A program made the position numbers and the translations under genes. A stretch of 64,000 bases of DNA from Bradyrhizobium macuxiense (GTDB lineage Bacteria; Pseudomonadota; Alphaproteobacteria; Rhizobiales; Xanthobacteraceae), in the NCBI RefSeq assembly GCF_007993935.1, contig NZ_VITY01000018.1, positions 62,001 through 126,000 of the forward strand, in the 5' to 3' direction. Shown one piece after another: positions 35,093 to 43,322 of this stretch. The notes beneath the pieces are model-generated. The model was not told the origin of the DNA. It did not search any database and saw only the letters and a program-made list of their open reading frames with translations. The stretch's first letter is position 1. Each line of letters begins with the position of its first letter.

Positions 35093-35139
35093 GCCATTCG
35101 TCACCTTCGTTTCGGAGGGGCGGGTGGCTTTTTGCTTTT
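35093..35139 (+). terminator. Terminator inside the amidase-operon leader (probable attenuator)
   Basis: GCCATTCGTCACCTTC pairs with GGAGGGGCGGGTGGC (35093-35128; about 15 bp with several G-T wobbles and one bulged A, loop GTTTC), followed directly by TTTTTGCTTTT. It lies about 120 bp downstream of the strong promoter and 119 bp before the amidase start. A strong promoter followed by a terminator before the first gene, with an ANTAR gene next door, implies regulated antitermination. I could not find a clear pair of hexaloop hairpins in this leader. Confidence 0.65.
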
Positions 35140-35257
35140 GCCGCCAAACAATTGGCGACACGCCCGTGCCGCCAAGCCGGAGGCGCATGCGCGGTGATGG
35201 GCAGTGCCTGCGCTTGCGTCGTGCCACATGCGGTGCCAAGTGCGGGGATGCGAAACG

Positions 35258-36658
35258 ATGCCGACGACGGATCTTCACTATCTCGGACTGATTGAGGTCG
35301 GGCAGCAAATCCAGGCCAGGAAGCTCTCGCCGGTCGAGGTGACCAAGGCGATGCTCGGGCGGATCGAGCAACTCGACGGCAAGCTCAAGAGCTACGCTCA
35401 TGTGATGGGCGAGGCAGCGCTTGCCGAAGCGGCGGCAGCCGAGAAGGAGATTGCATCCGGCAAGATCAAGGGGCCGCTGCACGGCGTGCCGATCGCGGTC
35501 AAGGATTTGTGCTGGGCCAAGGGCGCGCCCGCCGCGCACGGCATGACCATTCATCGCGATTTCCGTCCGAATGAGGACGCCACGGTGGTTGCGCGGCTGA
35601 AGGATGCCGGGGCCATTATCCTCGGCAAGCTGCAGCAGACCGAGGGCGCCTATGCGGACCATCATCCGAAGATCGATCCGCCGAAGAATCCTTGGAATGC
35701 CGATCTGTGGTCCGGTGCGTCCTCGAGCGGTTCCGGCGTCGCCACCGCCGCGGGGCTGTGCTTCGGTTCGCTTGGAACCGATACCGGCGGGTCGATCCGC
35801 TTTCCCTCGGCCGCCAACGGCATCACCGGCCTGAAGCCGACCTGGGGACGCGTCAGCCGTTACGGCGCGTTCGAACTCGCAGCCACGCTTGATCATATCG
35901 GTCCGATGGCGCGCAACGCAGCGGATTGCGGCGCGATGCTCGCCGTGATCGCAGGGCAGGATCCCAAGGATGCCACCTCGGTGCCGCTGCCCGTGCCGGA
36001 TTATCTCGCAGGCCTGACCGGAGATCTGCGCGGCGTGTCGATCGGGGTTGATCGGCGCTGGACCAGCGAGGGCACCGACGAGGCCGCCGGCAAGATGCTC
36101 AGTGAAGGTCTGCGCGTCGCCGCCGATCTCGGTGCCAAGATCAAGGACATCACATTCCCCGATCCCAAGGCCGTCATCGAAGATTGGTTCCCGCTGTGCG
36201 GCATCGAGGTGGCCGTTGCGCACGAGGAGACCTATCCCGCGCGCAAGGACGAATACGGTCCGGCACTTGCGGGCCTGCTCGATCTCGGCCGGGCGCAATC
36301 CGGCATGGACTATCAGAAGATCGTGCTGCGGCGCGAAGCGTTTCGCGGCGCGGTGCGGCTGCTGTTCGAGACGGTCGATCTGATTGCCGTTCCGGCCCAG
36401 GCGTTCGCTGCGCCGACATTGGCCAAGATGGCGGCGCTTGGCGAGGACCCGTCGCTGATCACCGGGTTGCTGCGTTTCACCTGTCCGTTCGACATGACAG
36501 GCAGCCCGACCGTGACGCTTCCCGGCGGCTTCGCGCCGAACGGCGGCCCGGTCGCCTTCCAGTTTGTCGGCCGTCACTTCGATGAAGCAAGTCTCGTCCG
36601 TGCAGGCGATGCCTTCCAGCGCGTCACCGACTGGCACAAGCGCCATCCCGCGATCTGA
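35258..36658 (+). CDS. Amidase-signature (AS) family amidase
   Basis: A 466-residue AS-family amidohydrolase from the ATG at 35258, preceded by GGGGA. The catalytic Ser-cisSer-Lys triad is intact: K82 (VAVKDLCW), S155 (GASSSGSG) and S179 (DTGGSIRFP). The enzyme should hydrolyse a C-N amide bond in the cytosol, releasing ammonia or an amine. GatA is a relative, but GatB/GatC neighbours are absent, so tRNA amidation is unlikely. It leads an operon with a formamidase and a transporter. A second AS amidase with the same triad numbering closes the operon at 43323. Confidence 0.92.
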   Translation: MPTTDLHYLGLIEVGQQIQARKLSPVEVTKAMLGRIEQLDGKLKSYAHVMGEAALAEAAAAEKEIASGKIKGPLHGVPIAVKDLCWAKGAPAAHGMTIHRDFRPNEDATVVARLKDAGAIILGKLQQTEGAYADHHPKIDPPKNPWNADLWSGASSSGSGVATAAGLCFGSLGTDTGGSIRFPSAANGITGLKPTWGRVSRYGAFELAATLDHIGPMARNAADCGAMLAVIAGQDPKDATSVPLPVPDYLAGLTGDLRGVSIGVDRRWTSEGTDEAAGKMLSEGLRVAADLGAKIKDITFPDPKAVIEDWFPLCGIEVAVAHEETYPARKDEYGPALAGLLDLGRAQSGMDYQKIVLRREAFRGAVRLLFETVDLIAVPAQAFAAPTLAKMAALGEDPSLITGLLRFTCPFDMTGSPTVTLPGGFAPNGGPVAFQFVGRHFDEASLVRAGDAFQRVTDWHKRHPAI

Positions 36659-36675
36659 ATTGAGGAGCCGCTCGC

Positions 36676-37671
36676 ATGTCCGAAGATTGGTTGAAGAGTT
36701 CCATCATGGCCAAGCGTGCAGTCGCCAAGGGCGCGACGGGCACGACCCATAATCTGACGATCGAGCAGCAGGGTGGCTTCCACTACGTCTACGGACCCTA
36801 TGCCAAGCCGACGCTGTCGATCGATCCCGGCGGGGTGGTCGTCGTCGAGACCGAGGATGCCTTCGGCGGAGTGCTCACCAGCGAGAGCGACAGCCCCACG
36901 GCGAAGCTGAACTTCCCTTACCTGAACCCGCAATGCGGGCCGATCGCGGTGAAGGGCGCCAAAAAGGGCGATTGTCTTGCCGTCTATATCCGCGACGTTG
37001 AGACCCGCGGCGCGCAGCCGGCCGGGACCACCTGCATCATTCCGGAGTTCGGCGGCCTGGTCGGGACCGCATCGACGGCGCTGCTCAATCCGCCGCTGCC
37101 GGAGCGCGTCAAGAAGCTGCATGTCGACCGCAACGGCGTCCGCTGGAACGACAAGATCACGCTGCCCTATGAGCCGTTCATCGGCACGATCGGCGTGTCG
37201 CCCGAGATCGAGGCGATCTCCTCGCTGCAGCCTGATTATCACGGCGGCAACATGGACCTGCCCGACGTCGCACCTGGTGCGATCATCTACCTGCCGGTGC
37301 ATGCCGAAGGCGGGTTGCTCTATGTCGGCGACTGCCACGCCACGCAGGGCGATGGTGAGCTCTCGGGCGTCGCGCTCGAACAGCGCGCCACCGTGACGCT
37401 GCAGATCGATCTGATCAAGAACTGGAGCTTCGCCTGGCCGCGGCTCGAGACGCGCGACTTCATCATGACGATCGGCAGCGCACGTCCGCTCGAGGACGCG
37501 GCGCGGATCGCCTATCGCGAACTGGTGCGCTGGATGAGTGCCGATTACGGCTTCGATGAGATCGACGCCTACATGCTGCTCAGCCAGGCCGGCCGGATGC
37601 GGCTCGGCAACATGGTCGACCCCAAATACACGATGGGGGCGTCGATCCTGAAGAATTACCTCAAGGCGTGA
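36676..37671 (+). CDS. Acetamidase/formamidase (FmdA/AmdA family)
   Basis: A 331-residue protein of the FmdA/AmdA family, which hydrolyses formamide or acetamide. Typical blocks are VYGPYAKPTLSIDPGGVVVV at the N-terminus, GPIAVKGAKKGDCLAVYI, IPEFGGLVG, FIGTIGVSPE, the metal-site region GGNMDLPDVAPGAIIYLPVH, and CHATQGDGELSGVALE. These carry the Asp and His residues expected of the zinc-type active site. It lies 17 bp after the amidase. Together the two enzymes could first cut a larger amide and then the released small amide. Confidence 0.9.
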   Translation: MSEDWLKSSIMAKRAVAKGATGTTHNLTIEQQGGFHYVYGPYAKPTLSIDPGGVVVVETEDAFGGVLTSESDSPTAKLNFPYLNPQCGPIAVKGAKKGDCLAVYIRDVETRGAQPAGTTCIIPEFGGLVGTASTALLNPPLPERVKKLHVDRNGVRWNDKITLPYEPFIGTIGVSPEIEAISSLQPDYHGGNMDLPDVAPGAIIYLPVHAEGGLLYVGDCHATQGDGELSGVALEQRATVTLQIDLIKNWSFAWPRLETRDFIMTIGSARPLEDAARIAYRELVRWMSADYGFDEIDAYMLLSQAGRMRLGNMVDPKYTMGASILKNYLKA

Positions 37672-37707
37672 ACTTCCAACCATCATTCAACGACAGGGAA
37701 CATCGCG

Positions 37708-38946
37708 ATGAATTCGGGGCGAATAGTTGGAATGGCTTTGCTTGGTGCAATGCTTGGAATCGCGGCAATAGATAGCGCGCAGGCGGCAGAACCGCCGCTG
37801 AAGGTCGGCCTGCTGGAGGACGTCTCCGGCGACCTTGCCTTCATGGGCATGCCGAAGCTGCACGGCTCGCAGCTCGCGGTCGAGGAGATCAACAAGAGCG
37901 GCGGCATCCTCGGACGCCAGATCGAGCTGATCCATCTTGATCCGCAGGGCGACAACGCCCGCTATCAGGAGTTCGGCCGGCGGCTGCTTAATCGCGACAA
38001 GGTCGATGTGCTGATCGGCGGCATCACCTCGGCCTCGCGCGAGGCGTTGCGTCCGATCGTCGATCGCACCACCACGCCGTATTTCTATACGAACCAGTAT
38101 GAAGGCGGCGTCTGCGATGCCAGCATGGTCAGCATGGGCGCAGTGCCGGAGCAGCAGTTCTCGACCCTGATCCCCTGGATGGTCCAGAAGTTCGGCAAGA
38201 AGGTCTACGTCATCGCCGCCGACTACAATTTCGGGCAGATCTCGGCGGAGTGGAATCGGAAGATCATGAAGGACCTCGGCGGCGAGGTCGTGGGCGAGGA
38301 ATTCATCCCGCTCGGCGTCTCGCAATTCGCGCAGACCATCCAGAACATCCAGAAGGCGAAGCCGGACTGGCTGCTGACGATCAATGTCGGCGCCGCACAG
38401 GACTCGTTCTTCGAGCAGGCCGCCGCGGCCAATCTCAATCTGCCGATGGGGTCCTCGATCAAGATCATGCTCGGCTTCGAGCACAAGCGGTTCAAGCCGC
38501 CAGCGCTCAACAACATGCACGCGACCGCGAACTGGTTCGAGGAGATCGATACGCCCGAAGCCAACGACTTCAAGAAGCGCTGGCACGCCAAGTTCCCGGA
38601 CGAGCTCTACATCAACGACATGGGCTACAACGCCTATAACGCGCTCTATATGTACAAGGCGCTGGTCGAGAAGGCGAAGTCGACCAAGCTCGAGGACATG
38701 CGCAAGGTGATCGCGTCAGGCGATGCCTGCATCGACGCGCCCGAGGGCAAGGTCTGCATCGATCCGAAGAGCCAGCACACGTCGCACCGCATGCGCCTGA
38801 TCTCGGTCGGGCCCAAGCATGAGGTGACCGTCGAGAAGGACTACGGGACGATCCAGCCGTACTGGCTCGGCGAGATCGGCTGCGATCTCACCAAGAAGAA
38901 CGACAAGGACCAGTACACGCCGAGTCATCTTCCCAGCAAATCGTGA
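37708..38946 (+). CDS. Exported urea/amide-type ABC substrate-binding protein
   Basis: A 412-residue Peripla_BP_5 binding protein. The signal peptide (IVGMALLGAMLGIAAIDSAQA) ends at AQA-AEPPLKVG. The body has VGLLEDVSGDLAFMGMPKLH, the GGITSASREALRPIVDR loop and DYNFGQISAEWNRK. It supplies the ligand to the transporter formed by the next four genes. The adjacent amidase and formamidase make a small amide the best guess. It differs in its ligand loop from the binding protein at 6596, so the two systems may split substrates. Confidence 0.92.
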   Translation: MNSGRIVGMALLGAMLGIAAIDSAQAAEPPLKVGLLEDVSGDLAFMGMPKLHGSQLAVEEINKSGGILGRQIELIHLDPQGDNARYQEFGRRLLNRDKVDVLIGGITSASREALRPIVDRTTTPYFYTNQYEGGVCDASMVSMGAVPEQQFSTLIPWMVQKFGKKVYVIAADYNFGQISAEWNRKIMKDLGGEVVGEEFIPLGVSQFAQTIQNIQKAKPDWLLTINVGAAQDSFFEQAAAANLNLPMGSSIKIMLGFEHKRFKPPALNNMHATANWFEEIDTPEANDFKKRWHAKFPDELYINDMGYNAYNALYMYKALVEKAKSTKLEDMRKVIASGDACIDAPEGKVCIDPKSQHTSHRMRLISVGPKHEVTVEKDYGTIQPYWLGEIGCDLTKKNDKDQYTPSHLPSKS

Positions 38947-38998
38947 TGCGCGGGCACAAATCTTGCTCGTGTTGTGCGTCATGACTTCCAAGCGAACC

Positions 38999-39020
38999 GG
39001 CGCCGCTTTGATGCGGCGCC
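38999..39020 (+). other. Intercistronic hairpin after the binding-protein gene
   Basis: GGCGCCG (38999-39005) pairs perfectly with CGGCGCC (39014-39020) around an 8-base loop. There is no U-run. The place is the same as the hairpin at 7863-7889: after a binding-protein gene and before the first permease. Confidence 0.5.
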
Positions 39021-39038
39021 GTGATCACGGAGACCGGA

Positions 39039-39905
39039 ATGTCGGCTGAACTCTTCTCGGTATTCTATCAGTTCGCCGACGTCTTCGCGTTCCTGATCCT
39101 GTCTGCGGCGGGCCTTGCCATCGTGTTCGGCATGATGGGCGTCATCAACATGGCGCATGGTGAGTTCATCATGTGCGGCGCCTATGTCACCGTCGGGCTC
39201 GTGAATCTCGGCGTGCCGCTGCCGATCGCCCAGATCCTGGCGGCGTTGACGGCGGGGATTATCGGCATGATCGTCGAGCTTTTGATCGTGCGCCGCTTCT
39301 ACAAGCGTCCGCTCGATTCGCTGCTCGCCACCTGGGGGCTCAGCCTGATCGTGACGCAGTCGATGTTGCTGATCGTCGGCTCCGCGGTGCGCGGCATTGG
39401 CACGCCGGAAGGAAGCTTCGCGATCGGCGGCTATACGTTCTCGACCTACCGCCTGGTGCTGTTCGGCGCAGCGGTGGCGGTGCTGGCCGGTCTCTACATC
39501 ATCTTCATGAAGACGCGCTTCGGCGTGATCGCGCGGGCGACGATGCAGAACGCCGCGATGGCGAAGGCGCTCGGCGCGCGTACCGGGCGCATCTACTCCA
39601 TCAGCTTCGGAATCGGCACGGCGCTCGCGGGGCTCTGCGGCGCACTCTACGCGCCGACCATGACGCTGATCCCGACCATGGGCGCGACCTTCGTGGTCGA
39701 GAGCTTTGTCACCGTCGTGATCGGCGGCGCCAATGTGCTGCTCGGAACCGCGCCGGCCGCGGTGTTCCTGGCGATGATCCGGATGGCGCTGAATGCAAGC
39801 TACGGCCAGATCATCGGCCAGATCGGCATGCTGTTTGCCGTCATCCTGATCATACGGGTGCTGCCTGAAGGATTATCCAGCGTGCTGGTGCGTCGTGGGC
39901 GCTAG
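39039..39905 (+). CDS. ABC transporter permease, UrtB/LivH-like
   Basis: A 288-residue membrane protein starting at the ATG 39039, which has GGAGA upstream; the in-frame GTG at 39021 lies inside the hairpin and is less likely. The signature IVFGMMGVINMAHGEFIMCGAYVT is clear, as is the end IRVLPEGLS. It forms the channel with the next permease. Confidence 0.9.
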   Translation: MSAELFSVFYQFADVFAFLILSAAGLAIVFGMMGVINMAHGEFIMCGAYVTVGLVNLGVPLPIAQILAALTAGIIGMIVELLIVRRFYKRPLDSLLATWGLSLIVTQSMLLIVGSAVRGIGTPEGSFAIGGYTFSTYRLVLFGAAVAVLAGLYIIFMKTRFGVIARATMQNAAMAKALGARTGRIYSISFGIGTALAGLCGALYAPTMTLIPTMGATFVVESFVTVVIGGANVLLGTAPAAVFLAMIRMALNASYGQIIGQIGMLFAVILIIRVLPEGLSSVLVRRGR

Positions 39906-39918
39906 ACGGGAATTTGTG

Positions 39919-40992
39919 ATGTTGAAGCTGCTCGACGGTCCGCAGACGCTCGGACGTGGAAGGATCTTCTGGTCCTGCTTCCTTGCCGTGCTGGCGTGTG
40001 CGCTGATCTATCCGCTGTTCGCCGACTCCTACGATGTCGGCAACTTTGCCTACTTCCTGATCTGGATCTTCATGGCGCTTGGGCTCTGCCTGATGTGGGG
40101 CTATGGCGGCATGCTGTCGTTCGGCCAGACCTTCTTCTTCGGTATCGCCGGCTACGGCTATGGCGTGCTCGCCATCAACATGGGCGGCGGAACGACGACG
40201 ATCGCGGCGCTTGTCCTCTCGGTTGTCGTCGCGATGATTGCGGCCGGAATCCTCGGCTATTTCATGATCTGGGGCGGCATCAGCGGCATCTTCTTCGGCA
40301 TCGTGACGCTGTCGACGACGCTCGTCCTTGCCTTCTTCCTTGGGCAGACGGCCGGACCCGAATGGCATATCGGTGCGGCGCGGTTGAACGGCTTCAACGG
40401 CATGAAGGGGATGGACCCGCTCACCGTCGGCAGCTTCGATATCGAGGGATCGGCACTCTATTATCTGATGATCGCGCTGATCGTGGTCGTCTACATCGCG
40501 TTGCGCATGCTGGTGAACTCGAGCGTCGGCAACGTGATCGTGGCGACGCGAGAGAATCCGCAGCGCGCCGAGATGCTCGGTTACGACGTCCGCAAATACC
40601 AGCTCCTGACATTCGTGATCGGCAGTGGCCTCGCGGGCCTCAGCGGCGCGCTGTACACGTCCTGGGGGCAGTTCATTACGCCGTCCAGCATCGGCCTGCC
40701 GGCGGCGGCGATGCCGATCGTGTGGGTCGCGTTCTCCGGGCGTAACGATCTGACCGCGACCCTGGTCGGCTCGTTCCTGCTGCTGTTCGGCTTCCAGACC
40801 ATCACCGTCTACAGCCAGCAGGCCGCGCTGGTGCTGATGGGGGTGTTGCTGCTCGCCACCGTGATGCTGGCGCCGCAGGGGTTTGTGCTTGGTATGGGCA
40901 AGCTCGTGGTCGACTGGTGGAGCAGGCGCCGGCGGCGCGACGAGGCTCCTGCGCTTGCCGATACGGCCCGTCTGCAATCGGATGAGACTTGA
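39919..40992 (+). CDS. ABC transporter permease, UrtC/LivM-like
   Basis: A 357-residue membrane protein from the ATG at 39919; the earlier in-frame GTG overlaps the preceding gene. LCLMWGYGGMLSFGQTFFFG and the cytosolic loop ATRENPQRAEMLGYDVRKYQ are diagnostic for the family. About ten membrane segments are apparent. The charged C-terminal tail WSRRRRRDE is on the cytosolic side. The next gene starts 3 bp after the stop. Confidence 0.9.
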   Translation: MLKLLDGPQTLGRGRIFWSCFLAVLACALIYPLFADSYDVGNFAYFLIWIFMALGLCLMWGYGGMLSFGQTFFFGIAGYGYGVLAINMGGGTTTIAALVLSVVVAMIAAGILGYFMIWGGISGIFFGIVTLSTTLVLAFFLGQTAGPEWHIGAARLNGFNGMKGMDPLTVGSFDIEGSALYYLMIALIVVVYIALRMLVNSSVGNVIVATRENPQRAEMLGYDVRKYQLLTFVIGSGLAGLSGALYTSWGQFITPSSIGLPAAAMPIVWVAFSGRNDLTATLVGSFLLLFGFQTITVYSQQAALVLMGVLLLATVMLAPQGFVLGMGKLVVDWWSRRRRRDEAPALADTARLQSDET

Positions 40993-40995
40993 TTC

Positions 40996-41715
40996 ATGGC
41001 ACTGGTCGATGTGAAGGGCGTCTCCAAGCGTTTCGGTGGATTGACCGCGGTCTCTGGCGTTGACCTGACGGTCAATGCCGGCGAGGTCCACTGCCTGATC
41101 GGGCCGAACGGCGCCGGCAAGAGCACGCTGTTCAAGCTGATCGTCGGCCTCTATCCGCCGACCACGGGCAGCATCTTCTTCGACTCCGTCGACATCACCG
41201 CCGAGCGTCCTTACGCGCGGGTGCAGCGTGGCATGAGCATCAAGATGCAGGCGCCGAGCGTGTTCAAGGAACTGCCGGTGCGGCAGAACATCCAGGTCGC
41301 GCTGCAGGAACGCCTTTCGGGCGCCGAACGCGAAGCTGAGGAGGAGCGGCTGCTTACGTTGCTGAATTTGGCCGAGGACAGCAGCAAGCTCGCCGGTGCC
41401 CTGTCGCATGGCCAGCAGCAATGGCTGGAGATCGGGATGGCGCTGGCGTTGCAGCCGCAGCTGCTGTTGCTGGACGAGCCGACCGCCGGCATGTCGCCGG
41501 AGGAGACCCACAAAACCGGCGAGCTGATCAAGTCGTTCAACGCCGGGGGCATGACCGTTTTGGTCGTCGAGCACGACATGGCGTTCGTCCGGCAGGTCGC
41601 GCAGCGGGTCACAGTGCTGCATCTCGGCAAGATCTTCGCGCGCGGCAGCCTCCAGGCTATCCTGGAGGACGAGAAGGTCGCCGAAATCTATCTGGGTAAG
41701 ACCCATGCCCACTGA
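40996..41715 (+). CDS. ABC transporter ATP-binding protein, UrtD/LivG-like
   Basis: A 239-residue ATPase with Walker A GPNGAGKST, the degenerate signature LSHGQQQWLEIGMAL, Walker B LLLLDEPTAGMS and switch VVEHDMAFV. The degenerate signature (SHGQ rather than SGGQ) is shared with the 9997 ATPase and is typical of the urea/amide branch. It overlaps the second ATPase by 11 bp. Confidence 0.92.
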   Translation: MALVDVKGVSKRFGGLTAVSGVDLTVNAGEVHCLIGPNGAGKSTLFKLIVGLYPPTTGSIFFDSVDITAERPYARVQRGMSIKMQAPSVFKELPVRQNIQVALQERLSGAEREAEEERLLTLLNLAEDSSKLAGALSHGQQQWLEIGMALALQPQLLLLDEPTAGMSPEETHKTGELIKSFNAGGMTVLVVEHDMAFVRQVAQRVTVLHLGKIFARGSLQAILEDEKVAEIYLGKTHAH

Positions 41716-42415
41716 TCGCATTCTGGACGTCTCGGGACTTTGGGCGGGCTACGGCGCGACGCCGATCCTGCAGGGCGTCAGCATGCAGGTCTCGCGCGGC
41801 GAGATCGTCGGCGTGATCGGCCGCAACGGCGTCGGCAAGTCGACGCTGATGCGCTGCCTGATCGGCCTGCTGCAGAGTTGGCGCGGCACCATCACCTTCA
41901 TGGATCAGGACGTCACGCAGCTCGAGGCCGACGCGCGGGCGCGCGCCGGCTTCGGCTACATCCCGCAGGGCCGCGACGTCTTCCCGCAAATGACCGTCGA
42001 GGAGAATCTTCAGGTCGGCGAGCTGATCGGCGGCCCCGACGGAAAGAAGCTCCCGGAACTGGTCTACGCGTATTTTCCGCGCCTGAAGGAGCGCCGGCGG
42101 CAGCTCGCCGGCACCATGTCGGGCGGTGAGCAGCAGCAGCTTGCGATCGGCCGCGCGCTGATCGGCAACCCTTCCTTGATGATCCTCGACGAGCCGTCCG
42201 AAGGCATCCAACCCTCGATCGTGCAGCATATCTGCGAAGCACTGCAGTCGTTCCGCTCCGAACTCGGGACGACGATCGTCATCGTCGAGCAGAACCTCGA
42301 CACGATTCTTGCCGTCGCCCAGCGCTGCTACATCATGGAGAAGGGCAAGATCACGCGATCGCTGGCCGGTGAGGAGGTCAACGAAGACAATGTTCGCGCG
42401 CAGCTGTTGCTCTGA
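41705..42415 (+). CDS. ABC transporter ATP-binding protein, UrtE/LivF-like
   Basis: A 236-residue ATPase with Walker A GRNGVGKST, signature MSGGEQQQLAIGRAL, Walker B MILDEPSEGI and switch VIVEQNLD. QPSIVQHICEAL follows Walker B, as in UrtE. It completes the second five-gene transporter in the window. Confidence 0.92.
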   Translation: MPTDRILDVSGLWAGYGATPILQGVSMQVSRGEIVGVIGRNGVGKSTLMRCLIGLLQSWRGTITFMDQDVTQLEADARARAGFGYIPQGRDVFPQMTVEENLQVGELIGGPDGKKLPELVYAYFPRLKERRRQLAGTMSGGEQQQLAIGRALIGNPSLMILDEPSEGIQPSIVQHICEALQSFRSELGTTIVIVEQNLDTILAVAQRCYIMEKGKITRSLAGEEVNEDNVRAQLLL

Positions 42416-42475
42416 TCGGCTGCGCCATGTGGTGAAGTGCGGTTTCCATAATCGATAATAACGGAGGGAATGGAC

Positions 42476-43237
42476 ATGGATCTGGGACTCAAGGGAGCAA
42501 GGGTTCTCGTCACCGGCAGCACCAAGGGCATCGGCAGGGCGATCGCCGACACGTTTGCCGCCGAAGGCGCCAATGTCGGCATCTGCGCGCGCAACCAGGC
42601 GGATGTCGATGCCGCGGTCGCCGCGATCAAGGCCAAGGGCGTTGCGGCGTTCGGCAGTGCGGTCGACGTCGCGAACGGACCGGCACTGAAGGCCTGGGTC
42701 GCCGACATGGCGTCCAAGCTTGGCGGCATCGATGTCGTGGTCGCCAATGTCAGCGCGCTTTCGATCGGGCAGGACGAGGAGAGCTGGGAGAAGGAATTCT
42801 CCACCGACATGATGGGAACGGTGCGGCTGGTCAACGCCGCGATGCCGCATCTCGAGAAGAGCGCGGCGGCAGCGATCGTCACCATCTCCAGCGTTTCGGG
42901 CCGCGAGGTCGATTTTGCCAGCGGTCCTTACGGGACGTTCAAGGCCGCGATCATCCACTACACGCAGGGGCTCGCCTACCAGCTCGCCGCCAAGGGCATC
43001 CGGGCCAATTCGGTGTCGCCGGGCAATACTTATTTCGAGGGCGGCGTCTGGAACATGATCAAGGACGGCAATCCCGAACTGTACAAGTCGGCGCTGGCGC
43101 TCAACCCGACCGGCCGCATGGGCACGCCGCAGGAGATGGCGAATGCCGCGGTGTTCCTTGCGAGCAAGGCGGCGAGCTTCATCACGGGGACCAACCTCGT
43201 CGTGGACGGCGCGTTGACGCGCGGCGTGCAGTTCTAG
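42476..43237 (+). CDS. Short-chain dehydrogenase/reductase (SDR)
   Basis: A 253-residue classical SDR. I prefer the ATG at 42476 because GGAGGG ends 7 bp before it; the ATG at 42470 is only 1 bp from that site. The NAD(P) motif is TGSTKGIG, the NAG-equivalent is VVANVS, the catalytic serine lies in TISSVSG, and Tyr-x3-Lys is YGTFK. It oxidises or reduces a hydroxyl/keto group on a cytosolic substrate. Its place between the transporter and an amidase suggests handling of a hydroxy-acid or hydroxy-amide product; the substrate is unknown. Confidence 0.88.
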   Translation: MDLGLKGARVLVTGSTKGIGRAIADTFAAEGANVGICARNQADVDAAVAAIKAKGVAAFGSAVDVANGPALKAWVADMASKLGGIDVVVANVSALSIGQDEESWEKEFSTDMMGTVRLVNAAMPHLEKSAAAAIVTISSVSGREVDFASGPYGTFKAAIIHYTQGLAYQLAAKGIRANSVSPGNTYFEGGVWNMIKDGNPELYKSALALNPTGRMGTPQEMANAAVFLASKAASFITGTNLVVDGALTRGVQF

Positions 43238-43265
43238 GCGCGACACGCCGTCAGCACAGTGATGA

Positions 43266-43286
43266 ACCGCCGCCCGGAGCGGCGGT
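43266..43286 (+). other. Intercistronic hairpin between SDR and amidase
   Basis: ACCGCCGC (43266-43273) pairs perfectly with GCGGCGGT (43279-43286) around the loop CCGGA. There is no U-run follows, so it is probably a processing or stability element in the long operon mRNA. Confidence 0.45.
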
Positions 43287-43322
43287 CCGGGCAGGCATTT
43301 TCCGAAAACAGCAGGACGTCAG

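Noticed and set aside
35258..36658. GatA subunit of the tRNA amidotransferase
   Set aside because: AS-family motifs are shared, but GatB and GatC are absent and the gene is in an amide catabolic operon. The same applies to 43323-44726.
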